Source: Pseudovibrio sp947494035
Lineage (GTDB): Bacteria; Pseudomonadota; Alphaproteobacteria; Rhizobiales; Stappiaceae
DNA: 64,000 nt
Direction: 5' to 3'
Assembly (NCBI GenBank): GCA_947494035.1
Contig: CANLTN010000014.1
Location: 1 to 64,000 of the forward strand
The number at the start of each line of letters is the position of its first letter. Position 1 is the stretch's first letter. The notes beneath the pieces are model-generated. The model had not been told where the DNA came from and did no database searches. It saw nothing but the letters and a program-made list of their open reading frames with translations. Position numbers and translations under genes: made by a program. Positions 38,954 to 46,997 of the stretch are shown piece after piece.

Positions 38954-39181
38954 TCAGTTTCCTGAATTTAGTTGAGCGATAGCATCTGATAGTCTTCTCG
39001 CATTTGCAGGACTCGCCATCAAATAGTGTGTCTCCTGTACCGAATTGAAGTATTCTAGGCTCATCAATACTGCCGGCTTCCCATTTTTCCTTGTTATAAG
39101 CGTTGGCAATTGAACGTCGTTCACTTTGTCCATCACCTCCGCTAAGTTTTGTCGAGCTGCTTTGTAATCTATCTGATCCAT
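38954..39181 (-). CDS. YefM/Phd-family antitoxin without visible toxin
   Basis: The 75-aa protein matches the family closely: YKAARQNLAEVMDKVND, TLITRKNGKPAVLMSLEYFNSVQET and LMASPANARRLSDAI. YefM-type antitoxins bind DNA with the N-terminus and neutralise a YoeB/RelE toxin with the C-terminus. No toxin gene follows on the minus strand (down to the copy D repeat) and none precedes it, so it is an orphan. It lies about 1 kb from the cas genes. Confidence 0.88.
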   Translation of the reverse strand: MDQIDYKAARQNLAEVMDKVNDVQLPTLITRKNGKPAVLMSLEYFNSVQETHYLMASPANARRLSDAIAQLNSGN

Positions 39182-39360
39182 AACGCTTATTTCACCAGTA
39201 TATATACCAAGAGATGTTGTGCGCCGTCATATGCAGTTGGCAAATTTGGCTTTGGAATAAGGGAGTGTTCGGGCCCTTTTGCTAGTTGATATCATGCGGC
39301 TTGTGCGTTTCGATGCAAGCGGCGTTTTTGCAGTGATTGTCGCTTAGAGGCTTGTGTGGA

Positions 39361-40029
39361 TTATGGCGACCTCACTGAGAGGGCCTCACACCGCTCAAGC
39401 AGTATTCGCCTACACGCGTTTTCATAGCATTTTTGGCTTTGCCTTATCGCTATCTGCGGATGTGTTTCGTGGGGTAAAAGTTCGACCGCGGCTATTTGGG
39501 ACAATCTGATACCATCTACCGCATTTTTTTGATGGTTCCATCCTAAAACCCAAAACTCCCCGACAACATCAACCAGATAATGAGGTGACCATTGCGTGGG
39601 CACGGTATCAGTTGAATTCATAGGAGTAACTTCGCAGCTTCTGTTCGAGGAAATAGAACTACAGATTACACCAAGTGACCTTGGCTCTGTGGGAACTGAG
39701 ACGAATTCGCCAATCCCTCGGAAACTGGGACCGCAAAAGCAATTCAGGTAGTCGTTTAGTGTGTGTTCGCGAAGAACGGAAGTTTCCAGACCTGAGTTTT
39801 CAGCGGTTCTTAGGCACCGAAGGCGCCCTTTGCGGTTTACCACTATTTCTCGACTAAAGCCCTGATTGAGGTCTCGCATAACTTCAGCTTGGTCCCGAGA
39901 TAAAGTCGCATCAGAAATATTGAAATGATCTTTATAGGCCTTTTTTTCCAAAATTCCGAACTGACGAAGGAACATAAGTGCCCACACAATATATGGTTTT
40001 CTATTTATCTTCTTGCCTAAGTATTTCAA
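39361..40029 (-). CDS. WYL-like DNA-binding regulator, divergent from the cas operon
   Basis: The 222-aa protein has an N-terminal HTH-like part (FLRQFGILEKKAYKDHFNISDATLSRDQAEVMRD). The C-terminal half, PHYLVDVVGEFWVLGWNHQKNAVDGIRLSQIAAVELLP, follows the course of a WYL ligand-sensing domain. WYL proteins regulate several CRISPR and other defence loci. Its position, divergent from cas8f with a shared 112-bp promoter region, suggests control of the cas genes. The WYL call is by pattern and moderately certain. Confidence 0.65.
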   Translation of the reverse strand: MKYLGKKINRKPYIVWALMFLRQFGILEKKAYKDHFNISDATLSRDQAEVMRDLNQGFSREIVVNRKGRLRCLRTAENSGLETSVLREHTLNDYLNCFCGPSFRGIGEFVSVPTEPRSLGVICSSISSNRSCEVTPMNSTDTVPTQWSPHYLVDVVGEFWVLGWNHQKNAVDGIRLSQIAAVELLPHETHPQIAIRQSQKCYENACRRILLERCEALSVRSP

Positions 40030-40141
40030 TGTGCATCCAGAATGATATTATTTACACTATGCAAAATTTTATTATTGGGAAAATGCGGCAATATTGCTAT
40101 TGGCTTTATATTCCTCTGCGGAATGTAAAGGAGAGGCCGAA
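40030..40141. promoter_or_regulatory. Divergent promoter region of the cas operon with ATTCC-N5-GGAAT
   Basis: This A+T-rich stretch separates the WYL-like regulator and cas8f. A perfect inverted repeat ATTCC-TCTGC-GGAAT lies at 40110-40124, just before the AAAGGAGAG ribosome site of cas8f (about 40127-40135). That position suits an operator. The upstream half is very A+T-rich (TATTATTTACACTATG), as expected for promoters. Confidence 0.5.
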
Positions 40142-41266
40142 ATGGTAGCCAAGAATCCCCAACCCCTAAAACGCAAAGTCTTGAGTTTCAGAGAAACTGG
40201 TCGCGCGCTGCGATCTGATACAATCGCGGATGAATTTCGGAGGATGAAGGCAGCTCTAAAGCATGTTGATTTGGCCACCCCGGAGACCTTTGCTCTTATA
40301 ATTAAAAACTCAGGTACCCACAGCGCAAAAACAGACAATCCTAAAGCGGGTGTGCATCAGTCGGTACTTAGGGTCGAAAGAAAATATAATAATTCGTTCA
40401 GTGAACTAACGCCTTTCACCAATGCGAAATTGATACCCCCATCGCAAATAGTGTACGGACCATTGGCGATTATTGGTAGCAAGAGTAAATGCCTTGTCGA
40501 TCATTTCCTGAATCCAGATGAAAATTCAGCCAAGGTTAAAGAAGTTTTTTCAGAGGTTTTCGGCAAGGAGTGTCTGGAAGCCATCGAAAAGGCATTAGCC
40601 GAAGGCCCGGCTCCGATCACTTCCCTTGCATTACCGGATTTTCCGATCATCTATGTTCCTGATCCAATTAACAAAGGAAAAGACCTCCAGATTACCCCGG
40701 TTGCTCCCGCAGCCGCCTACTCAATTATGCAACGGATCCGTGCCAAACACGCATTCGGTATCAACATTAACGGCGATAAAGTTTCAAAGGGTTCCTGGAG
40801 CTGGCAGAAGCTGAGTGATCAGCCGCAGAATATCTCCGGTAAAATCACCGGTAAGCGCGTTCGGTTTCATGCTCGCTTCCCAGGTGATTTTACACGTTAT
40901 GAGAGAGAGGTTTACCGGTACTCGAATGGGGGCGCCTTTCCGCACCTTCATAACCCGGTTTTGGTTGATCGAATACTTGCCTATGTCGATTTGATGCGTT
41001 CGACAAAGAAGTACAACGACAAGAATATGCGCGATCATCTGAAATCACGGGCAAATACTCTTGTACGTGAAGCGAGTGATTTCATTGCTGCGGTTCAGAA
41101 AGATGTTAAAGAACGGGGAGCCGATGCGGCAGAACTTCAACCCGCAACAGTTATTGAAGTTTTGCTTGACCGGCAGTGGCAGGAGGATGAGTTTGTCGCC
41201 GCCCGTGAAGCTCTGAATGACGCCCATTTCAGAGACTGTATCAGGAAATTGGGAGCATGCCAATGA
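40142..41266 (+). CDS. cas8f: Type I-F Cascade large-subunit-like protein (Cas8f/Csy1-like)
   Basis: The 374-aa protein occupies the cas8f place before cas5f and cas7f. It contains DQPQNIS near residue 225, resembling the PQNIS motif of Csy1 proteins, and an LPDFPIIYVPDP...ITPVAPAAA segment like that of I-F large subunits. The usual Csy1 is about 430 aa, so this is a short version. Csy1 recognises the PAM and holds the crRNA 5' end with Cas5f. I start at the ATG at 40142 because it follows AAAGGAGAG; an upstream ATG at 40094 lies in the promoter. The call is supported mainly by context and the PQNIS motif. Confidence 0.72.
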   Translation: MVAKNPQPLKRKVLSFRETGRALRSDTIADEFRRMKAALKHVDLATPETFALIIKNSGTHSAKTDNPKAGVHQSVLRVERKYNNSFSELTPFTNAKLIPPSQIVYGPLAIIGSKSKCLVDHFLNPDENSAKVKEVFSEVFGKECLEAIEKALAEGPAPITSLALPDFPIIYVPDPINKGKDLQITPVAPAAAYSIMQRIRAKHAFGININGDKVSKGSWSWQKLSDQPQNISGKITGKRVRFHARFPGDFTRYEREVYRYSNGGAFPHLHNPVLVDRILAYVDLMRSTKKYNDKNMRDHLKSRANTLVREASDFIAAVQKDVKERGADAAELQPATVIEVLLDRQWQEDEFVAAREALNDAHFRDCIRKLGACQ

Positions 41267-42057
41267 AGTGCCTTGTCCCCAATATAACTTTAGAAGATGC
41301 AAATTTATTCCCTAACGATTATGTTTCCGGGTTGCTTGGCACCACTGCTCCATTGGGGCTAGCCGCCCATATGGCACCTCTTTTGGGTGTCCCGCGCTGG
41401 GATATCTCCGTATTAACAATCTACCATTCCGTTTACGCCACTGATGGACAGACGCGTCCAGAATTCAGAGTGAAAAGCGGTTTTCGTCCTGCAGAGAAAG
41501 TTGAGGATATGAGGGGGGATATAAGACTCTCACTCATCTTTGATATTCCAGATTTCGACGATGCACAGCTATTAGGGGAGGTTATAACCGGCTGTACTTT
41601 GGCAGGGGGTACCATCATCAGTGATCTAATTGAGGCGAAACGCGTTTCAGGCGACGGCAGCTGTTTTTCCGAAGTTGCGGAACACGTTAGGGGCGGGGGA
41701 TATATCCTGCAACGCCCAAATAAGCCGAATTTCAGATTAATTTCGTCGGGAGATGAACAGGGGTTAGCCGCGATCGCAAAAACCCTATTTCCGGCAACCC
41801 GCATCTCAGAACGGCTTGTCCCAATCGCCCTTGGGTTTAGGCTGCTGGAAGCGCCTGAAGAGGCTCCAGAACGGTACAATACACGAGACGCTATTACGCC
41901 TCACGTTTTCGCGGAGCCAGTTGTCGGGGTTGGCGAGCTTGTCTCCATTAAATCTCCTCACCTAATGGAGCTCACACCCAATGGGGTTTCCGATCTCTTT
42001 TGGCGCTGGTCATTAAATGACGACTGGATCCTCACCCACCCGAAATACAAAAATTAA
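41263..42057 (+). CDS. cas5f: Type I-F Cascade subunit Cas5f (Csy2-like)
   Basis: The 264-aa protein starts with a Csy2-like LVPNITLEDANLF strand. It shows the family pattern GDIRLSLIFDI followed by CTLAGGTI (compare the conserved LEVSLV and MRLAGG of Csy2). Csy2 is usually 310-330 aa, so it is compact. It would cap the crRNA 5' handle together with Cas8f. The ATG at 41263 overlaps the cas8f stop (ATGA) and follows GGGAG at 41251-41255; an ATG two codons earlier is an alternative. Confidence 0.82.
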   Translation: MKCLVPNITLEDANLFPNDYVSGLLGTTAPLGLAAHMAPLLGVPRWDISVLTIYHSVYATDGQTRPEFRVKSGFRPAEKVEDMRGDIRLSLIFDIPDFDDAQLLGEVITGCTLAGGTIISDLIEAKRVSGDGSCFSEVAEHVRGGGYILQRPNKPNFRLISSGDEQGLAAIAKTLFPATRISERLVPIALGFRLLEAPEEAPERYNTRDAITPHVFAEPVVGVGELVSIKSPHLMELTPNGVSDLFWRWSLNDDWILTHPKYKN

Positions 42058-42072
42058 AATAAGAGGTAAGTT

Positions 42073-43146
42073 ATGTCAAATATAGCAGAATATAAATTCG
42101 TGTGTGGTAATCTTGCATTTTGCCGATCACAGCAAACTTCCAAGGGAAAGTTTGTTGCCATAAATTCCGAAGCTCCTGATCGTGAATATCCCGTTAGAGT
42201 TGAGCAAGAAGGCGTACGTGGCCAAACATCTCACGATGGTGCACCGGTAGACAAGCAGGGCAAAAGCAACCCGCAAACAATTGAAACAGCTCATGTGCCC
42301 GTCGAATGTGACAGATTGGAGTTGCGACTTTCCGTAAGAATCGTCCCGGAATCACGGCAGCCGCATTCCTGCGATGATCCAGAAGTTTTTGCGAGCTACA
42401 AAAAATTATCAAACCGTTACATGGAAAAGGGGGGCTATTCTACATTAGCGCTTTTGTATCTTTGGAATTATGCCAATGGTCGATTCAGTTGGCGCAATCT
42501 GAAACAATCCGATCACATTCGCGTAAGTATTGAATTTCGCAATAGGTTGATTGAGTTTGACCCCTTGCGTCTCAGTTTGGAAGAACCTGCCGACGTCGGC
42601 GAATTAGTCGCGGCACTTACGGATGGGACAAAAGACGACCTCATCACATTCCTAGAGAACTTCGAACTGGGTTTAACCGAAAAACCTTTCGGATTTCGTG
42701 TTATCTGGTCGGCGGAAGTAGAAGAGTTACAGGAGGTCTTTCCCTCTCAGGAGTATGTACGCGATGCCGAAAAAGCGACCAAGTACAAAGGAGTTGGCCG
42801 TGTTTTGTCTAAGGTTCCCGTCTTCTATCACGGCGAGGTCAACAATCAGGCTACACTACACTCCCAAAAAATCGGAGCTGCGATCCGGCACATAGACATA
42901 TGGCATGGAAATGAAAATTACGGTGCGATTGCTGTAAATCCATTTGGGGGAATTCAACAAAACTCGGAAGTTCTGCGTTCTACAAAAACCAAGAAAAGTT
43001 TGTTTGATCTACGCAAGCAGGCCGGCGATTGGCTTCGCGAGTTCGAGCATGAAGGCGGACCTAACGGGATCCCTGGAGAGATCCATTTCATCATGGCAAA
43101 TCTCGTACGGGGTGGCGTCTTCGGAAAGAAAAATAATCAGGAGTAA
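42073..43146 (+). CDS. cas7f: Type I-F Cascade backbone subunit Cas7f (Csy3)
   Basis: Cas7f forms the six-copy helical backbone that holds the spacer part of the crRNA. The 357-aa protein has Csy3 hallmarks in order: YLWNYANGRFSWRN (about 134-147), EVFPSQEYV, LHSQKIGAAIRHIDIWH (about 261-277) and IAVNPFG. The length is normal for Csy3 (about 340 aa). An AGAGG ribosome site precedes the ATG, and the gene follows cas5f by 15 bases. Confidence 0.9.
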   Translation: MSNIAEYKFVCGNLAFCRSQQTSKGKFVAINSEAPDREYPVRVEQEGVRGQTSHDGAPVDKQGKSNPQTIETAHVPVECDRLELRLSVRIVPESRQPHSCDDPEVFASYKKLSNRYMEKGGYSTLALLYLWNYANGRFSWRNLKQSDHIRVSIEFRNRLIEFDPLRLSLEEPADVGELVAALTDGTKDDLITFLENFELGLTEKPFGFRVIWSAEVEELQEVFPSQEYVRDAEKATKYKGVGRVLSKVPVFYHGEVNNQATLHSQKIGAAIRHIDIWHGNENYGAIAVNPFGGIQQNSEVLRSTKTKKSLFDLRKQAGDWLREFEHEGGPNGIPGEIHFIMANLVRGGVFGKKNNQE

Positions 43147-43151
43147 GTGTC

Positions 43152-43802
43152 ATGAAAATGCAAACTTTTGCAGGTCAAGGGCGTTGTCAGGCCGTAGCCT
43201 CCTTGATGATACAGCCGACACCCGAAGCCTTATTTTTGGGGGCCATTGCTGACGTTTTTCGAACTTGTCTACATGCTGTTCATGATGTCAATAGGCAGGG
43301 TGTTACAGATGACTATCTGGCCGTCGCCTTTCCTCAAACACGCGCCGGACGAGATAGCCTTCAGATTGGGGAAGAACTTGCCGTTTTGGGTAGTTTCAGC
43401 TCTCTTACGAATCTCTTGGAAACTGATCGTGTGCGCACCTTGATAAGGAGGGCGATGATTTTGGCCCCTGAGTTTGGGCCAGTCGATCCTGGATCAGAAG
43501 AGTTTGGCACTGCCTATTACAGAAATAGATCAATCGAGAGGTCTAGTGCTGGTAAAGTAGCACGTCAGAATAGGTTCAGACATAGCAAAGGTGAAGGGCC
43601 GCTGAAGCTCCTTGTTCAACCGAGGCGCAATACAAGTGTGTTACCACTACAATATGGTACCAGAACGCTATTCATTGAAAAAAAAATCGGCAGAATCTCT
43701 CAGAAACCGCTTCTTGTGTCCAGTTATGGTTTCTCGGCAAAAACCAACCCTGCCTTCCTACCTGTACGGCCTTTGGCCGACTGCGCGGTTTTAGCTTCGT
43801 AG
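43152..43802 (+). CDS. cas6f: crRNA endoribonuclease Cas6f (Csy4-like)
   Basis: Cas6f cuts the precursor crRNA at the base of the repeat hairpin and stays bound to the 3' end. The 216-aa protein has the N-terminal alignment VFRTCLHAVHDVN (His 41 is the likely catalytic His, matching His29 of Csy4) followed by LAVAFPQTRAG, like GVSFPD. At the C-terminus it has GTRTLFIEKKIG followed by VSSYGFSAKTNPAFLPV, matching FRLFI...YGLS...VPWF. It is about 30 aa longer than Csy4. It begins five bases after cas7f. Confidence 0.85.
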   Translation: MKMQTFAGQGRCQAVASLMIQPTPEALFLGAIADVFRTCLHAVHDVNRQGVTDDYLAVAFPQTRAGRDSLQIGEELAVLGSFSSLTNLLETDRVRTLIRRAMILAPEFGPVDPGSEEFGTAYYRNRSIERSSAGKVARQNRFRHSKGEGPLKLLVQPRRNTSVLPLQYGTRTLFIEKKIGRISQKPLLVSSYGFSAKTNPAFLPVRPLADCAVLAS

Positions 43803-43817
43803 GGACGTGTTAGTCAG

Positions 43818-46800
43818 ATGAGAGATCCAGATGGTATAGAATATGGAGGGGAGCCAGCACTTGTGCTTCCGCTCCATATGCGGGAGAAATTTTACCACGA
43901 GGCAAGAGACACCGGCCTGCGTCCAGCCCTGGCCATATTGTTGATTGCCGCCTTATTCCATGACTTGGGCAAGGCTTTTAAGCTGTTTCAAAAGAAAATC
44001 AGAACTGCGCTACGATCCAAAAAGAAATTGGGTGAGCCGATCCGCCACGAATTGATTTCTCTGGCAATATGGCATGCTCTAGTTGAGGGGTTGGACGACG
44101 AAGCATTAATTAAGAAATTGAGCAATTTATCTGTCAAAGATATCGATTTGGTAGTGAAAAAAGCAAAGCGGTTGCTGGAGGATATTTATGCCGACCCAAA
44201 TCGAACGATTTTGCCGCCAAATAAAGGACGGTCTCGGATTGCCGATTCTGTGGGCTTACTGATCCTTACCCATCACCGGCTTCCAAATGCTCAGGACAAT
44301 TTGGAAGGCCTGAATGCAGTGCAGCATGTCAATAAAAATCTGGAATTGAATAATGCTGATTTATCGTTAGCTGCGGGCTCCCCGATCTGGGGTGAACACT
44401 GGTGGCTGGAGGCTATCCGCCGACATGCTAGCGAGCTTGATACTAAGGCAACCTATGGTCAAATCGACATGGCATTACGTAGTTGCTTAATGCTCGCAGA
44501 TCATATGGCTTCCGCAAAAAAGGAACAAAGCGGTAACAATAAAGGACACTTGGCAAACACTATTGATCGGGCTCCCGCTGACACCCTGAACACCCATACC
44601 CAAAGAACTTATCAGGAAGCCTTTGGCTCGTTTGATTTGCTCTTTGCGCAACGCGATAATTTTCCTGCCCTGTCAGCAAAGCAAATGCCGCAGCAAGTCA
44701 CAAATCTGACTGGAACTCATCCAATGTTTCAATGGAAAAAACGAGCTGCAGGAGTAGCCAAACAGATTTGTTCGAAGTTTGAAGCGGGATTTTTTGCTTG
44801 TGTTGTTGCGCCTGTGGGTACCGGAAAAACGGGCGGCGGGGTAGCTATACTGTCGAGCGCCACATTTAACGATAAAAATACCGCGCGGCGGAAGTTCAGA
44901 ATTTCCACTGTGCTTAATTTGCGAGCACTGACGACACAAACAGCTGCAGCGTATACGCAGGATCTGGGCTTTGACCCCAAAGATATTTCGGTATTGATTG
45001 GACAGAAACCATTAGAGTTTCATGAGCGGGATAAAGAGGAGCCCGATAAGCAAGGTGAGCCGCTAATGGTGGGATCTGATTGGCTACAGGTCGCAGACGG
45101 AACCGGTGAGCTGATCTCTGATGGTAGCAATCCTTCTCATAATCCCCTGCCAGATTATTGCGAGCAAATTTTGGCCCATGCAAGCAGTTCTGAAAAGTAT
45201 AGTGCTCTCCTAACTGCCCCTGTACTGATAGCTACGATAGATCACCTGATTGGTGTTGCCTCTCCAGTTCGCGCCGGCCATCTGCCATCTGCATTGCGGG
45301 TGCTAACATCTGACCTCATAATTGATGAAATCGATCAGTTTAATGCTGAAGATAAAGCCGTTTTGCCAAGACTTGCCTATCAAGTGGGGGCAAGCGGTAG
45401 GCGCTTGGTCATTATGTCTGCGACTGAACGTGGTGATCTTGCCGGCCCCATGTTTGATGCCTACCGTAAGGGGTGGAAAGATTATGCCAAGACATTCGGA
45501 GTTGCCGACGGCGTCAATCTGTTAGTTGCTGGCGATCGCCCTGAAACAGTTCTGGCACAAGCTAATGCAGATAAATTTGAGCCTTTGTTTGATGAATGTC
45601 GCATACGAATGATTACTTCTCTCAACCATCAGCCAGTTTTAAGAAAGTGCGAACTTCTTCCTGCTTGCGCAAACTGGCATGAATTGGTTGATCAAATTGA
45701 TCAGACCTGCTCTCGATACCACGATGTTTATGCGGTAGAAATTGAGGGAGTCCGAGTATCTGTTGGTCTAGCTAATTTTTCTAGTATCGCGCATACGGCA
45801 GCCATGGCCGCGCAACTAAAGGCAGGAGTGCTCGTTGAAAGAAAACGGTTGCGCCTGAAAGCGTGCTTGCACTCTCAGTTTATGTGGAGCGACAGAAACT
45901 GGATCGAGTACAAGCTTAAGCGTGCTTTGACACGAAAAGGACCGAATCCGAGCGAGGGTTTAACTCAGGTTCTATCGGAATTTGGCGCGTTTCAAAAAGC
46001 CTCGGACGCAGGTGTTAAAGATATCGAAATCGTTGTAGTTTCCTCACCGGTTATTGAAACTGGCAACGATCTTGATTTTGACTACGCCATAATTGATCCG
46101 GTAAGCTTGCGTGCCCTTATTCACGTAGCTGGCCGCGTGAACCGCCATCGGTTCTTGGTCGCTGATCACCCTAATATAGCTGTGCTTGGTTGTAGCCCGA
46201 TTGTTCTGGAAAAGGGTGCTCTTAAGTATCCTGGTATGGAAACACCTCCTGAACCGGGAAGTCTTCTGCCACCTGCAGTTAACTTTGATCATTTGCCAGA
46301 TAGGCTGACCCATACTTTACTGGGCGAAATGGAACTTAAGGCCTTAACTACATCCATATTGTTTGAAGATACCAACGCTGTGCCGTTTCGTGATTTAGAA
46401 CGAGAGCAACTCAGGCAGGTGATCGATCCATATGGCAGCGATGTAATCCCGATATTACGCAAATACTGCGATAACAATGTCTCTCGTATGAACCGCAGGA
46501 TATCCGAGTTGCGTAAATTCAGGCGTTCTGTTCAAGAAATATTTTACTTCACCTTGTTTGGAGAAAATCTGAAAGATGCGTCTTGGCACATAAATTTCGC
46601 TCCAGATGCTGGAGGGGCATATGAAGCAGCTGGCAAACGCTTGGAAGTTTACACCCTGCCTGAGGAGGAGTGGTTGTTTAGCAATATTACAGCTCGAGCC
46701 ATGAGCGAGCGGTCTGGCCCACAATCAGCGTTAACAATCGAAGCCATGAAACACTTGCTGACAGCGAGCGTACAGTATCCCAAGAAAGGAAACTTCAGGG

Positions 46801-46901
46801 TTCTGGATACGTCAAAGATACAGCTGTCCTGTAGTGAAAATTTGGGCCTGACGAAAGGATGTAAAAAGGATCTTTTTTTGCCGTTTGGAAAAGGTGAATA
46901 A
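43818..46901 (+). CDS. cas3: Type I-F Cas3 HD nuclease-helicase without Cas2 domain
   Basis: Cas3 is recruited by Cascade to unwind and degrade target DNA. The 1027-aa protein has HD nuclease motifs ALFHDLGKA (His 48, Asp 49), RHELISL (His 77) and THHRLP (152-153). Helicase motifs follow: APVGTGKT (331-338), DEID (503-506), SAT (534-536) and HVAGRVNRHR (769-778). These match I-F Cas3 specifically. In type I-F, Cas2 is normally fused to the Cas3 N-terminus (about 100 aa); here only 47 residues precede the HD motif, so Cas2 is absent. The gene lies after cas6f rather than before cas8f. Confidence 0.92.
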   Translation: MRDPDGIEYGGEPALVLPLHMREKFYHEARDTGLRPALAILLIAALFHDLGKAFKLFQKKIRTALRSKKKLGEPIRHELISLAIWHALVEGLDDEALIKKLSNLSVKDIDLVVKKAKRLLEDIYADPNRTILPPNKGRSRIADSVGLLILTHHRLPNAQDNLEGLNAVQHVNKNLELNNADLSLAAGSPIWGEHWWLEAIRRHASELDTKATYGQIDMALRSCLMLADHMASAKKEQSGNNKGHLANTIDRAPADTLNTHTQRTYQEAFGSFDLLFAQRDNFPALSAKQMPQQVTNLTGTHPMFQWKKRAAGVAKQICSKFEAGFFACVVAPVGTGKTGGGVAILSSATFNDKNTARRKFRISTVLNLRALTTQTAAAYTQDLGFDPKDISVLIGQKPLEFHERDKEEPDKQGEPLMVGSDWLQVADGTGELISDGSNPSHNPLPDYCEQILAHASSSEKYSALLTAPVLIATIDHLIGVASPVRAGHLPSALRVLTSDLIIDEIDQFNAEDKAVLPRLAYQVGASGRRLVIMSATERGDLAGPMFDAYRKGWKDYAKTFGVADGVNLLVAGDRPETVLAQANADKFEPLFDECRIRMITSLNHQPVLRKCELLPACANWHELVDQIDQTCSRYHDVYAVEIEGVRVSVGLANFSSIAHTAAMAAQLKAGVLVERKRLRLKACLHSQFMWSDRNWIEYKLKRALTRKGPNPSEGLTQVLSEFGAFQKASDAGVKDIEIVVVSSPVIETGNDLDFDYAIIDPVSLRALIHVAGRVNRHRFLVADHPNIAVLGCSPIVLEKGALKYPGMETPPEPGSLLPPAVNFDHLPDRLTHTLLGEMELKALTTSILFEDTNAVPFRDLEREQLRQVIDPYGSDVIPILRKYCDNNVSRMNRRISELRKFRRSVQEIFYFTLFGENLKDASWHINFAPDAGGAYEAAGKRLEVYTLPEEEWLFSNITARAMSERSGPQSALTIEAMKHLLTASVQYPKKGNFRVLDTSKIQLSCSENLGLTKGCKKDLFLPFGKGE

Positions 46902-46997
46902 ATACAATGTTTTAAGATGTGCCTCAAAAAAGATGGTTCAACATAGTTTCAGAAGCTAAGCTTATCAATTAAAAAGGCTTTTGGAATTTGGGGAAGA
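46902..46997 (+). promoter_or_regulatory. CRISPR leader
   Basis: These 96 A+T-rich bases lie between the cas3 stop and the first repeat. The intact repeats adjoin this side and the degenerate repeat is at the far end, so the leader, and the promoter of the precursor crRNA, should be here. No clear -35/-10 pair is assigned. Confidence 0.7.
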
